Below are positions 8,932 to 17,989 of a DNA stretch of 64,000 bases, in pieces. Position 1 is the stretch's first letter. Each line of letters begins with the position of its first letter. Below the pieces are notes generated by a model. That model saw only the letters and a program-made list of their open reading frames with translations, ran no database searches and was not told where the DNA came from. The DNA is from Stratiformator vulcanicus (GTDB lineage Bacteria; Planctomycetota; Planctomycetia; Planctomycetales; Planctomycetaceae). Where the stretch lies: the NCBI RefSeq assembly GCF_007744515.1, contig NZ_CP036268.1:2209712-2273711 (forward strand), given 5' to 3'. The translations under genes were made by a program, and so were the position numbers.

Positions 8932-9024
8932 GCCCGCGGGCTAGAGCCTTGGGGTGGTTGACGACGCCCGTCGCTTCGATCATGTTCGGGATCCCTATTT
9001 TGCCGATGACTTAGAAAGTGCTCC

Positions 9025-10482
9025 ATGACGCTCGCTCGAATTCCAGCCGTTGTTTTCGTGGCCATCGCTTTAGTGGGATCGTCGCTGCCGACTGATGCCG
9101 GTGATCGTCCGAATGTGTTGTTCGTGATTTGCGACGACCTCAATACCGACCTCGGTTGCTACGGTCGAGATAACGCCAATACGCCCAATATTGATCGCCT
9201 CGCTGCCTCGGGGGTCCGCTTTAAGAATGCGACCTGTCAGTTTCCACTGTGCGGGCCGAGCCGAGCCTCATTTATGACCGGGCTGTATCCCGACCAGACC
9301 GGCATCAAGAGGAACAGCATCCGGATTCGCGAGACACTGCCCGAGGTCACGAGCATGTCTCAGCACTTCCGGAACAACGGCTACGAAGCGGTGCGAATCG
9401 GAAAGATTTATCACTACAACGTACCGGCTGCGATCGGTACCCCGGGGCATGACGACCCGGCTTCGTGGGATCAGACCTTCAATTTCCGCGGTCGTGATAA
9501 AGACGAAGAAGACATTATCAATACGCTTTTGCCGGGAAGATTCGGAGCGACTCTAAGCTGGCTCGCCGCGGAGGGAAGCGATGAAGAACAAACCGACGGG
9601 ATGAGCGCGACGAAGGCGGTTGAACTTCTCGAAGGTTACGGCGAGAGCGGACAACCATTCTTCCTCGCCGTCGGATTCTTCAGGCCGCACACGCCGTTCG
9701 TCGCTCCGAAGCACCACTTTGAAGATCATCCGCGGGATCAGGTCGTTGTGCCGCAGGTGCCGGACGCTGAGTATTTTGAGAGCATCCCCAAGCCTGCCGT
9801 ACGATGGCTGAATCAATTTAAGGAGCAGAAGAATCTGAAGCCGGAAGTAGCGCAAGAGATCATTCAGGCCTATCGCGCTTCGATTACTTTTGCCGATGCC
9901 CAGGTCGGACGCCTCCTCGACGCGCTGGACCGTAGCGGACTCGCCGAAAATACGATCGTCGTGTTCACTTCGGACCACGGTTACCACATGGGCGAAAAGG
10001 GGCATTATCAAAAGCGGACGCTTTTCGATCGCGGGTCGCAAGTTCCTTACATCGTCCGAGCGCCCGGCTGTCAACAAGGCGTTTCCACCGAGGCTCCCGC
10101 CGAGATGGTCGACTTTTACCCCACGCTCTCTGAACTCGCGGGGCTCGATACGCCCGATTTCGTTTCGGGCGTCAGCCAGGTTGCCGTCCTCAAGGCACCG
10201 CAAGACTCGGTGCGACAGGCGGCCCTGACGGAGCTCTACGGTGGATACAGCATTCGTACGCCGCGCTACCGTTACACGTCTTGGGGACAGGACGGCGAAA
10301 AGGGAACCGAATTGTATGACCACGAATCGGATGCTGCAGAAGCTGTCAATCTGGCGGGGCATCCCGACTACGAGCAGACAGAAAAACGCTTGGCAAAACT
10401 GCTCGCCGAGCGCGTTGCCGCCGCGAAAGAGATGCCCCCCAACCTGAAGCGAACACCGCTGAAGAAAAAGCGGCGTGGTTGA
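9025..10482 (+). CDS. Secreted sulfatase (iduronate-2-sulfatase-like)
   Basis: A 485-residue formylglycine-dependent sulfatase with an N-terminal signal peptide (residues 1-25, ending near TDAGD). The metal-binding start NVLFVICDDLN and the modification motif CGPSR with Cys76 are present. TGLYPDQTG follows it, and the later TSDHGYHMGEKGHYQKRTLF carries metal and substrate residues. The overall pattern resembles the iduronate-2-sulfatase branch. Planctomycetes use many such enzymes on sulfated marine polysaccharides, and the substrate here is unknown. Cys76 needs a formylglycine-generating enzyme, which is not in the window. It is convergent with the DUF2617 gene, six bases apart. Confidence 0.92.
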   Translation: MTLARIPAVVFVAIALVGSSLPTDAGDRPNVLFVICDDLNTDLGCYGRDNANTPNIDRLAASGVRFKNATCQFPLCGPSRASFMTGLYPDQTGIKRNSIRIRETLPEVTSMSQHFRNNGYEAVRIGKIYHYNVPAAIGTPGHDDPASWDQTFNFRGRDKDEEDIINTLLPGRFGATLSWLAAEGSDEEQTDGMSATKAVELLEGYGESGQPFFLAVGFFRPHTPFVAPKHHFEDHPRDQVVVPQVPDAEYFESIPKPAVRWLNQFKEQKNLKPEVAQEIIQAYRASITFADAQVGRLLDALDRSGLAENTIVVFTSDHGYHMGEKGHYQKRTLFDRGSQVPYIVRAPGCQQGVSTEAPAEMVDFYPTLSELAGLDTPDFVSGVSQVAVLKAPQDSVRQAALTELYGGYSIRTPRYRYTSWGQDGEKGTELYDHESDAAEAVNLAGHPDYEQTEKRLAKLLAERVAAAKEMPPNLKRTPLKKKRRG

Positions 10483-10488
10483 GCCGGG

Positions 10489-11034
10489 TTACCGTAGCTC
10501 AAAAAGCGTTTGCGACCTGACGATGGCGTATTCGTCAGGAAACGTGTGAAACGCATGGACGAGTAGCGAAGTCGGTTCTGCGGAAACGCGGGCCAGACTG
10601 ACCGGTTCGGCGTGCATTCGATTGCCGGGATGAAACCGATAGGCCACATCGGCTCGGCTGGCATCAAGCAGCATTTCCTCGTGCAGCCGCGCGAAGACTT
10701 CCGAGTCGAGACGCTCGATCTGATAGCTCGCCTGATAGCTCAAGTCGTTACCAAACTCTCGCTCATCATTGCGGAGTCCGATGATGCGGCGATTCTTGAG
10801 GCAGTCACGCTCAGGAAGCGTGATCGTTCCGATGCCGATGACCTCGGTCACGGTCCGCTCCTCGTTCCGCAGCGAGATCACATGCCCGGCATCGGCGAGC
10901 ACGACGCTGCCGCTGTACGAGGGCTGCTCGAACCGCAACGTGGCCCGAGACTCGATCAGCTCCGGGTGAACACTGCGGTCATAGAGTTGAAAGACCAAGT
11001 CGCTAACGACCGGCCGAACAGTACCTACCGCCAC
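10489..11034 (-). CDS. DUF2617 family protein
   Basis: A 181-residue soluble protein of unknown function. The C-terminal region SLLVHAFHTFPDEYAIVRSQ (residues about 156-175) matches the W-H-A/T-Y-P then V-x-T-x-T pattern that ends DUF2617 proteins of actinobacteria and planctomycetes. The mid-part contains FARLHEEMLLDASRADVAYR and a conserved HPGNRMHAEP. There is no signal peptide, membrane segment or obvious catalytic motif. Confidence 0.65.
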   Translation of the reverse strand: MAVGTVRPVVSDLVFQLYDRSVHPELIESRATLRFEQPSYSGSVVLADAGHVISLRNEERTVTEVIGIGTITLPERDCLKNRRIIGLRNDEREFGNDLSYQASYQIERLDSEVFARLHEEMLLDASRADVAYRFHPGNRMHAEPVSLARVSAEPTSLLVHAFHTFPDEYAIVRSQTLFELR

Positions 11035-11124
11035 TCTCTTGCCTGCTTTGAATCGGTGATTTGACCCGCTTGTCGCCAGAATTATAGGTCATGACTGACC
11101 CGGGCGAAATGAAATCAACGGGCG

Positions 11125-11694
11125 CTAGCGGGGAGTCGAAAAAAGTCGCGGAAGGTCGGGATTGCCGCTTGACTCCAACTCCAACAATCGTTTCTTCAAA
11201 CTAGTACCGCCGAAGCCCGAAAATCCGCCCAAGCGACCGTCGGAGGCGAGAACCCGGTGGCAGGGCAAAACGATCGGCAAGCGATTCAATCGCATCACAT
11301 TTCCAACCGCTCGGGCCGCCTGAGGAGATCCGGCTTCCGCAGCGAGAGAACCGTAGGTGGCAGTGCGTCCGTAGTCGAGCCGGGTAAGTCGGCGGACTAC
11401 CTTGGCGGTGAAGGGCGGAAGGTCGGTGCAGTCGAATGACAAATCGAGAAACGAAATCGGCTCCCCGGAGAAATAGTGCAGCAGACGTTCCGCCAGAATC
11501 TCTTGATCAACGTCGAGCCGGACGCCGGGCGTCTCAAATCGCTTCTCCTCGTTCAATTCGGCCAAGGCGGCGGAGCGTTCGGCATGACCGATGACGATAT
11601 CGGTCACTATTCCTCTCGAACCCGCGATCGCGAACCATCCCAGCGGCGATTCGACGACCGTGTGATGAGCCTGCGAACTCTGTGCTGCCGGCAT
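11125..11694 (-). CDS. ogt: Methylated-DNA-[protein]-cysteine S-methyltransferase
   Basis: A 189-residue suicide DNA repair protein that moves the methyl group from O6-methylguanine to its own cysteine. The active-site motif LPCHRVLASDGRLGGFSGF is intact, preceded by the helix-turn-helix-like segment RTATYGSLAAEAGSPQAARA and the asparagine-hinge region VGNVMRLNRLP. The ATG at 11694 (MPAAQSS) is preferred over an upstream TTG at 11709 because of a purine-rich GAGAGA just before it. It stands alone. The symbol could equally be ada-C or mgt. Confidence 0.9.
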   Translation of the reverse strand: MPAAQSSQAHHTVVESPLGWFAIAGSRGIVTDIVIGHAERSAALAELNEEKRFETPGVRLDVDQEILAERLLHYFSGEPISFLDLSFDCTDLPPFTAKVVRRLTRLDYGRTATYGSLAAEAGSPQAARAVGNVMRLNRLPIVLPCHRVLASDGRLGGFSGFGGTSLKKRLLELESSGNPDLPRLFSTPR

Positions 11695-11871
11695 GATGGC
11701 TTCTCTCAAAGATGAAAATCATGGAATTGCTGAGACAATCACAATTCCTTCTCGGGCGAACGTGGTGACCGAGCGGCACTTTGACCGGCTATGACCCGAC
11801 CGATAAGATAGCGGACCCGCGGATTTAGCCAATCCCCACTCGCTTTTCTCACATACATATCGGGGACACCG

Positions 11872-12615
11872 ATGGACGTCTACGGCTCATTCGCCGACGA
11901 CTTCTACGTGAATATGAACCTCAATACCGAGATGCGTTTGCCCGACGGTCGGGAAACGATTCTCGCGTTCTTGGAACGGGTTCAGAAGCAATATCCGGTC
12001 TTGAGAAATTTTTACACCCGGGACAATGGCGACTTCGTCCTCGAAGAGGATAAGGACAAGGGCCATCAGCGTTGGGTCACCCTCGAACCGCGTCGGATTT
12101 GCAGCGGATATATCAATCCGGAATCGGTCGACGCCGCGGTCGAGCAGCATCTGCTGGTTCTTCAATTGGTACCGTACATGTTGAGTGTCTCACCGCTCGA
12201 CTGCGAGGCGCTCGATTACATGATGGGCTTCGACTTCAATTATCGAGGCAATCATGATGAGGTCGTCGCGGAAGCCCTCGGCACGGGCACCGCGCTCGAC
12301 GGAATGACCGACATCCCAGGCTCGAAAATTTTGAACTTCGAGCCCAACATCACCGTTGCCCTCGATGAAGACTGCCGGACTCAGGCGCGGCTGTTGGTCG
12401 AGACTCGCACTAACGCCTATCAAGTGCGGCGATCCGAATTTCCCGAGGATCAAATCAGCATTTACTTCACGGTGCGGCAGTACGGGAGTCTGGATACCGG
12501 TGATACTTACGAAGACCGGCTGCTGACGCTCAAGCAGCACGCCGAGGACTTGATGCAGCAGTACGTCGTTGAGGCGGTGCTCAGGCCGCTGGCTCAGGCG
12601 ATCGCGACGAAGTAA
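11872..12615 (+). CDS. Conserved protein of unknown function
   Basis: I do not recognise a family. The 247-residue product is acidic and soluble, with no signal peptide or membrane segment. It begins MDVYGSFADDFYVNMNLNTE and has a charged N-terminal third, a hydrophobic core segment LLVLQLVPYMLSVSPLDCEA (about 91-110), and a C-terminal half rich in alternating beta-like residues (QISIYFTVRQYGSL). Codon use looks like its neighbours. It is convergent with the histidine kinase gene, seven bases apart. Confidence 0.8.
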   Translation: MDVYGSFADDFYVNMNLNTEMRLPDGRETILAFLERVQKQYPVLRNFYTRDNGDFVLEEDKDKGHQRWVTLEPRRICSGYINPESVDAAVEQHLLVLQLVPYMLSVSPLDCEALDYMMGFDFNYRGNHDEVVAEALGTGTALDGMTDIPGSKILNFEPNITVALDEDCRTQARLLVETRTNAYQVRRSEFPEDQISIYFTVRQYGSLDTGDTYEDRLLTLKQHAEDLMQQYVVEAVLRPLAQAIATK

Positions 12616-12621
12616 GCGCCG

Positions 12622-14538
12622 TCAACCGTCTTCGCCGTTGGCGGTCTGCAGCGCGGCTGCTTCGTCGAGGACGCGGCCGAGTTCTTCGAGATTGATCGGC
12701 TTGGTCAGGTGCACGTCGAATCCTGATTGCCGCGATTGCAAGAGATGGTGCTTCTGTCCGTAGCCGGTCAAGGCGATTAAGAACAACTCTTCCGGTGGGC
12801 GGGATCGGCGAACTCTTTTCGCGACTTCCCAGCCGTCCAGTTTCGGCAGCCCGATATCGACGATCGCGATCCGAGGCTCACGTCGCTCGATCTGGTGCAA
12901 CGCCTCCTCGCCGTCGGATGCTTCGATCACATCGTAGCCGAGACTCTCCACGTTGCAGCGGGTCACGTAGCGAAGTGCATCGAGGTCTTCGACGACCAGG
13001 ACCGTCTCCGAATAATCATTCCGCCTTGCTCGGGGTTTCGGGGCGACCGATTCTTCCAAAGGCTGCGACGGATCGAGCAGGGGAAACGTGAGTCGGAATG
13101 TCGACCCGCGCCCCGGACCATCACTCGATGCCACGATCGAACCTCCGTGAAGTTCGGTCAGCTTTTTCACGACGGCCAAGCCGATCCCGAGTCCGCTCTC
13201 CTTAGTGTGTGTCCGATGTTTCAATTGAACGAACGGGTCGAAAATGCTTTGAAGATTGTCGTCTGCGATTCCGTCGCCATTGTCCCGCACCTGCACCAGG
13301 ATCGTTCCGGCGGCGACTTCGGCGGAGACGTGAATCGATCCTTCATTTGGCGTGTACTTGGCGGCGTTGCTGAGCAAATTTGAGAAGACCTGCCGCAGCC
13401 TCGACTTATCGCCGTCGACCGGGGCGGTGGTCGCTGGCAGTTCGACGGTTAAGGTCTGTGATTTCTGCTCGAACCGTGGATCAAGTTCCCGCGTGATATC
13501 CTGGAGCAGTTCGATCATATCGAACGGCGACGTCTCGAGCTTAATTTTTCCCTGCCAAACCCGTGAGATGTCGAGCAGGTCATCGAGCAGCCGTTTCATG
13601 TGCTGCACCTGACGTCCGATCGTTTCGATCGTAAAGGTCAATTGCTCGTCGAGCCCCGACATCCGACGTTTCAGCAATTCACTCGCGTAAGACATTGTCG
13701 CGAGCGGATTTCTTAATTCGTGTGATAAGGTCGATAGGAATTGATCACGCTGCCTTGTCGATTCGACCGCGTCGTCGAGGTCTTGGCGATAGTCGGTTAC
13801 GTCGCGCAGTGTCTCCAGGTAGGCGGTCTCTCCGGCCCACTCAATTTCGCTGTAGCGGATCTCGACGGTCAGCGTTTCAAACTCCGTTCCGCGTTCTCGA
13901 ACGATGTTGACTTCACACGAATCTTCATCGGCGGAAGGGGAGCCGAAGTCCGATCCGACCAGTTCCTCGTGCGATCGTCCCAGGAGCATTTCGGCCGATC
14001 GATTCGCAAATAAAACCTTGCCGGTCTCATTGACGACAAGCATCCCGTCGATGTTTTCATCAATAAGCCGGCGGACCTCGCTCTCCACGAGCCGCGACGA
14101 TTCGCCGATAGAGTTCCGTGCGATCGCCGAATAAAAGGCGTGGCGGAGGACCGAGTGCGAAATATTATCGCAGGCGACATACTCGACCGCGCCGGCGTCG
14201 AGTGCCGTCGCCGCATGGAGACGATCAGGAATGACCGTCAACAGCGGAATCGAGCGATGCCGATCGGCGATGCCCAATATGATTTTGGACACCCATCGCG
14301 AGTCGAAGGCGCATAGGTCCAAGGCAATAATATCGCAAGCCGCTTCTTTGAGCCGACTGGTGATCTCAGCATCGAAGGCTTCGAGAAACTTTCGAGAGTC
14401 TTGACTGGCGTGGACTTGTACCTCGACCAAATCGAATTCGTCACGAAGCTCATCGACGAACGATTGCAAACCGGTTTGCGCGATCGGCCGGTTCGCGAAG
14501 TACAAGATGCGTGGATGTTGGTTCGTCGACTCCGTCAT
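12622..14538 (-). CDS. Hybrid sensor histidine kinase (pseudo-receiver, PAS, HisKA, HATPase, receiver)
   Basis: A 638-residue soluble kinase. Residues 8-140 look like a receiver-fold domain without a clear phosphoacceptor. Residues 152-255 are a PAS domain (RRLIDENIDGMLVVNETGKV). The HisKA box has the phosphorylated His273 in LSHELRNPLA. An HATPase domain occupies about 370-490 (N-box LSNAAKYTPN, G-boxes DNGDGIAD and GLGIGLAV), and a C-terminal receiver occupies about 508-630 with Asp561 in IVDIGLPKLDG. There are no membrane helices, so it should sense a cytoplasmic signal. It is third on the minus strand after kaiB and the broken kaiC, a context known for Kai-like proteins. Confidence 0.93.
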   Translation of the reverse strand: MTESTNQHPRILYFANRPIAQTGLQSFVDELRDEFDLVEVQVHASQDSRKFLEAFDAEITSRLKEAACDIIALDLCAFDSRWVSKIILGIADRHRSIPLLTVIPDRLHAATALDAGAVEYVACDNISHSVLRHAFYSAIARNSIGESSRLVESEVRRLIDENIDGMLVVNETGKVLFANRSAEMLLGRSHEELVGSDFGSPSADEDSCEVNIVRERGTEFETLTVEIRYSEIEWAGETAYLETLRDVTDYRQDLDDAVESTRQRDQFLSTLSHELRNPLATMSYASELLKRRMSGLDEQLTFTIETIGRQVQHMKRLLDDLLDISRVWQGKIKLETSPFDMIELLQDITRELDPRFEQKSQTLTVELPATTAPVDGDKSRLRQVFSNLLSNAAKYTPNEGSIHVSAEVAAGTILVQVRDNGDGIADDNLQSIFDPFVQLKHRTHTKESGLGIGLAVVKKLTELHGGSIVASSDGPGRGSTFRLTFPLLDPSQPLEESVAPKPRARRNDYSETVLVVEDLDALRYVTRCNVESLGYDVIEASDGEEALHQIERREPRIAIVDIGLPKLDGWEVAKRVRRSRPPEELFLIALTGYGQKHHLLQSRQSGFDVHLTKPINLEELGRVLDEAAALQTANGEDG

Positions 14539-14624
14539 CAGTTCAAACTCACCGAACCAATTGCAATTCTAATTCATTCTTCAGCGAACTGCCGCGAATT
14601 ATCGCGATCCTTCTGCCGTCAACT

Positions 14625-15220
14625 TCAATTCTCAGTGGGCATTAATCCGAACAGGACCGGCGGCGCGTTCTTGATGACGTCACCAATATTGATGCCGTTC
14701 CCGTCGATTGTGAACTCGCGGAGCGATTGCGAATCCGGACGATTTCGCGACGAATGATTCCGTCGTCACTAGATTGCAAAAATAGTGCGGCGAGCGAGTC
14801 GAGTACGACAACGTCCGCATCAATCTCATCAATGGCCTGCTCGATCTGGGCGAGGACGCCGGACAGGTCGTAGCTGCCGGATTCACTCATGACCTCATGA
14901 TCGATTGAGGCATCGATGAGAATGAGTCGTCCATCGGCTTCGAACTGCCGCAGACTCCAATCAAAGCTCTGAACGTTCCGGATGATATCTTCCGGTTTTT
15001 CTTCGAACGACACGAAGACGGCATTCATGCCGCGATCGGACTGCAGGTGAAAGAGGGTCTCGGCGCAGAACAGGGTCTTGCCGGAACCGGAGGAACCCGA
15101 AATGAGCGTGCTTCGCCCTTTGACGAGACCGCCGCCGCTGATCTCGTTGAAGCCGGAAATACCGATCGGAAGTCGTTCAATCGGCTCGACGGGACGGAGT
15201 CTGTTCGAAGTTGCGTCCAT
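14625..15220 (-). pseudogene. kaiC: kaiC-like RecA-fold ATPase, internally deleted and frameshifted
   Basis: The intact part (residues 1-165) is a KaiC-type domain: RLPIGISGFNEISGGGLVKG, Walker A GSSGSGKT (42-49), the catalytic Glu pair E73-E74 in SFEEKPED, and Walker B VVVLDSLAAL with Asp141. After REIVRIRN (around 14735) the frame runs into non-homologous residues and stops at 14642. In another frame, starting near 14730, the typical end of a KaiC domain appears (LREFTIDGNGINIGDVIKN) and stops at 14625. The roughly 65 residues normally joining these two points are missing, so an internal deletion has removed them and shifted the frame. No second (CII) domain exists. A truncated protein may still be made, but it should lack part of the ATPase core. 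Confidence 0.82.
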
Positions 15221-15256
15221 TAAAATGCCTTAATCGCTTAACGCTTCGACCGAACC

Positions 15257-15535
15257 TTATTCGACGCCCCGGCGCGGAATTCCCAGCCCTTCGAAAAAGC
15301 GAGCGGCGTCAGAAAGATCACCGATGACCTTCCGCTGAGGAAGCGGAGTCACGCGCACTGCCATTGGTGTGGCAATCACTCGGTGCTGACGAGCGAGGGC
15401 GGGATTTTTCAGAATGTCGATGACTTCGACGGCACATTGCTCGCCAAGTGAGTCTTCGCACAGGCGTTCCAAATTGCTCACGGCGCGGCGGCTCAGATTG
15501 CTATCGCCAGCGATGAATAGCAGCAATTCGAACAT
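15257..15535 (-). CDS. kaiB: KaiB-like protein
   Basis: A 92-residue thioredoxin-like protein of the KaiB family. The family pattern is readable from end to end: LLLFIAGDSNLSRRAVSNL, LERLCEDSLG, VEVIDILKNPALARQHRV, IATPMAVRVTPLPQRKVIGD, then LSDAARFFEGLGI. KaiB binds KaiC and, in cyanobacteria, sequesters output kinases. Non-cyanobacterial copies are linked with stress or phosphorelay signalling. The gene precedes the damaged kaiC by 36 bases and shares its direction with the histidine kinase, so the three form one operon. Confidence 0.9.
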   Translation of the reverse strand: MFELLLFIAGDSNLSRRAVSNLERLCEDSLGEQCAVEVIDILKNPALARQHRVIATPMAVRVTPLPQRKVIGDLSDAARFFEGLGIPRRGVE

Positions 15536-15890
15536 GCACGCCTAAGCCGTAGGGCTGTAAGGGACGTTGATCGTTACACTGAGTGGCTATTCACGACGGC
15601 AAGTGCGAATCGGAGGGATGCGAACCCAGAATTAGCCAACAGTTTACCAGCAGGTGATTTTAGCAAAACCCGATGCCGTCATCGGCCGCTTGATTTGAGG
15701 GTTTCCCCTAGTTGTTTGCTGATTCAGAGTTGCGACTGGGCGGCTGTACAATCTGCGGTCGCGTCCCGTCCGTCGCGATCCGGAGCCAGATCGGCACTGT
15801 TGTAGCTCACGCTGGAAAATTCGCTTGCATCGATCCGATGCCGACCAATGATCGAGGAAGATTTCGACCGCCTGCACGTTCGCCAAATTC
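15536..15890. other. Divergent intergenic region between kaiB and vanZ-like gene
   Basis: A 355-base gap between oppositely directed genes, so promoters for both should lie here. I see no convincing gene; small open frames on both strands lack recognisable features. No strong repeat or hairpin is evident. Confidence 0.5.
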
Positions 15891-16298
15891 ATGCAAGACT
15901 CGTCAAGTCACGTTGGCCATCGCGCCTTCCGCAGCCTCTGTCTGACGGGACTGTTCGTCTGGTGGGCGCTCTGCGCCGTCGCGACCCATATGCCGTTGCC
16001 AGACGGCCCCGGCGGTCCCGATATTCCCAATCTGGACAAGGTCGTCCATCTTGTCATGTATAGCGGACTGGCGTTGCTGTTTATTGGAGCGATCGGCGGC
16101 TTGCGGCCTCCGACGACTCGAAATTACATCATGACCGCACTCGTGTTGGCGGCTTACGGGATTGTCGACGAACTAACGCAAATTCCTGTCGGTCGAACCG
16201 CCGACCCGATCGACTGGCTGGCCGACCTTTGCGGAATCGCCGCCGGGTTATTGATCGCCCGATACGGATTCGCAGCGCTAGCGCCGGCCGAAGCGTAA
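15891..16298 (+). CDS. VanZ-like membrane protein
   Basis: A 135-residue protein with about four membrane helices (about 15-33, 50-68, 78-96 and 112-131). The VanZ family pattern is present: NLDKVVHLVMYSGLALLF (helix two, with the conserved K-x-x-H), and DELTQIPVGRTADPIDWLAD, where E-x-x-Q and D-x-x-D-W-x-A-D are typical. Function is generally unknown outside glycopeptide resistance clusters, and no van genes occur nearby. The start at 15891 is the first ATG consistent with the family. Confidence 0.85.
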   Translation: MQDSSSHVGHRAFRSLCLTGLFVWWALCAVATHMPLPDGPGGPDIPNLDKVVHLVMYSGLALLFIGAIGGLRPPTTRNYIMTALVLAAYGIVDELTQIPVGRTADPIDWLADLCGIAAGLLIARYGFAALAPAEA

Positions 16299-16348
16299 CG
16301 ATCTGCGGAGCGCTCCCTACCGGTCGCGGCGAAACGGATAAGCAATCG

Positions 16349-17806
16349 CTACTCGCCTTGGCCCAGTGAGTAGCCGCGTTCCCCGTCGAACATGCAGAGG
16401 TGCTCAGTCTTGATGAAGTCGAGACCGGCCTCTTCGCATCGGTTCAAAAGACCAATGATCTGCTTGTGCGTCACCGGACTGTCTTTCTCCGCGGCATCCG
16501 AGATGAAGCGGCAACGCCAGTGATCGGTGCAGAAGGTTTCGGGGAAACCACCGGGCCAAACTTTGACCCCGCGATTCGTGATCATTTTGATCTTAATGCC
16601 GTCTGAGGAAACCTCTTCGAGCTTCTTGCCCAGTTCCTCCGGCGTGCAGGTGGGGTCGTCGATGAAGACGTCGACGCCGACCAGTTCCTTCTTCTCGTTG
16701 GTGCGGGGGCTTGGCTTGATCTCGCCCAGTCCGGCTGCTTCCCTCGGGTAACGCTTCACCGTCAGCGTTTCGGGTTCTTGTCCGAGCCGCGCGACGACCG
16801 CTTCGGCAAACTCTTTTGTGCCGACTTTTTCTTTGCTGTGGCTGTCGGTGTAAATGTCGTACGTGTGGATGCCATCTTCGATCGTCTTGAGCCACGCGTT
16901 GTGGATGCGTTCGGCGATATCCTGCTGGCCGAGATAGACGAGCATCTGAATGCCGCCATGCAGCAGGCCGGTCGGGTTGGCCAGATTCTGTCCCGCGCGA
17001 CGCGGCGCTGAACCGTGAATCGCTTCGAACATCGCGAACCCGTCGCCGATATTCGCCGAACCCGCCAGGCCGACCGAACCGGTGATTTGAGCGGCGACGT
17101 CGGAAAGGATGTCGCCGTACAGGTTCGGCATAATGATGACATCGAACTTCTCGGGCGTATCGGCGAGCTTGGCGGCCCCGATATCGACGATCCAGTGTTC
17201 GTTTTCGATGTCCGGATAATCGGCAGCGACTTCGTCAAAGACCTTATGAAACAGACCATCGGTCAGTTTCATGATGTTGTCTTTGGTGAAGCACGACACC
17301 TTGCTGCGGCCATTGGCCTTGGCGTATTCGAATCCGAATCGGCAAATCTTTTCGCAGCCGGGGCGCGAGATCAGTTTGAGGCACTGCGTGACCTCGCGGG
17401 TCTGCTGGTGCTCGATGCCGGCGTAGGTGTCCTCTTCGTTCTCCCGAACGATCACCACGTCCATCACCGGATGCTTCGTCTCAACGAAGGGGTGGTATGA
17501 CGCACAGGGTCGGATATTGGCGTAAAGGCCGAGCGTCTTACGGATCGTGACGTTGAGGCTTTTGAAGCCGCCCCCCTGCGGGGTCGTGATCGGGGCCTTG
17601 TAGAACACCTTGGTGCGACGCAGCGAATCCCAGGCAGAGGGCTCGATGCCGGAGGTATGGCCGCTTGAGTAGACCTGTTCGCCGATCTGAATTTCTTCAA
17701 TATCGAGCCGCGCCCCGGCCTCCTTCAGGATATGAAGGCTCGCATCCATGATTTCCGGGCCGATGCCGTCGCCTTTGGCTACGGTAATGGGACAAGCTTC
17801 GCTCAC
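16349..17806 (-). CDS. icd: Isocitrate dehydrogenase, NADP-type long form
   Basis: A 485-residue TCA-cycle enzyme that oxidises isocitrate to 2-oxoglutarate. The family pattern is complete: GDGIGPEIMDASL at the N-terminus, substrate-binding SLNVTIRKTLGLYANIRP, VVIVRENEEDTYAGIE, metal-binding NLYGDILSDVAAQITG, and cofactor loop EAIHGSAPRRAGQNLANP. The extra C-terminal domain of about 140 residues (VGVDVFIDDPTCTPEELGK onwards) is that of the long bacterial type seen in Thermus and alphaproteobacteria. It is transcribed alone. Confidence 0.95.
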   Translation of the reverse strand: MSEACPITVAKGDGIGPEIMDASLHILKEAGARLDIEEIQIGEQVYSSGHTSGIEPSAWDSLRRTKVFYKAPITTPQGGGFKSLNVTIRKTLGLYANIRPCASYHPFVETKHPVMDVVIVRENEEDTYAGIEHQQTREVTQCLKLISRPGCEKICRFGFEYAKANGRSKVSCFTKDNIMKLTDGLFHKVFDEVAADYPDIENEHWIVDIGAAKLADTPEKFDVIIMPNLYGDILSDVAAQITGSVGLAGSANIGDGFAMFEAIHGSAPRRAGQNLANPTGLLHGGIQMLVYLGQQDIAERIHNAWLKTIEDGIHTYDIYTDSHSKEKVGTKEFAEAVVARLGQEPETLTVKRYPREAAGLGEIKPSPRTNEKKELVGVDVFIDDPTCTPEELGKKLEEVSSDGIKIKMITNRGVKVWPGGFPETFCTDHWRCRFISDAAEKDSPVTHKQIIGLLNRCEEAGLDFIKTEHLCMFDGERGYSLGQGE

Positions 17807-17989
17807 AGGTCAATTCCTCTCAGTGATGTCGAACAATTATCATTTTCAAATCGATCACGTCGGCGACGGCGTAACCGGTCGAGCCAGTTTCGTCGGACGC
17901 AGACAATACCACAAGACTGCGGGCAACTCACGCGTCGGGATCGCGTTCGATTTCAGCATGTGGCCCTCGCAGCCACAATCTTCGCCCAA

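Noticed and set aside
9553-10362. Open frame of 269 codons on the minus strand
   Set aside because: It is the antisense of the sulfatase gene, with no domain.
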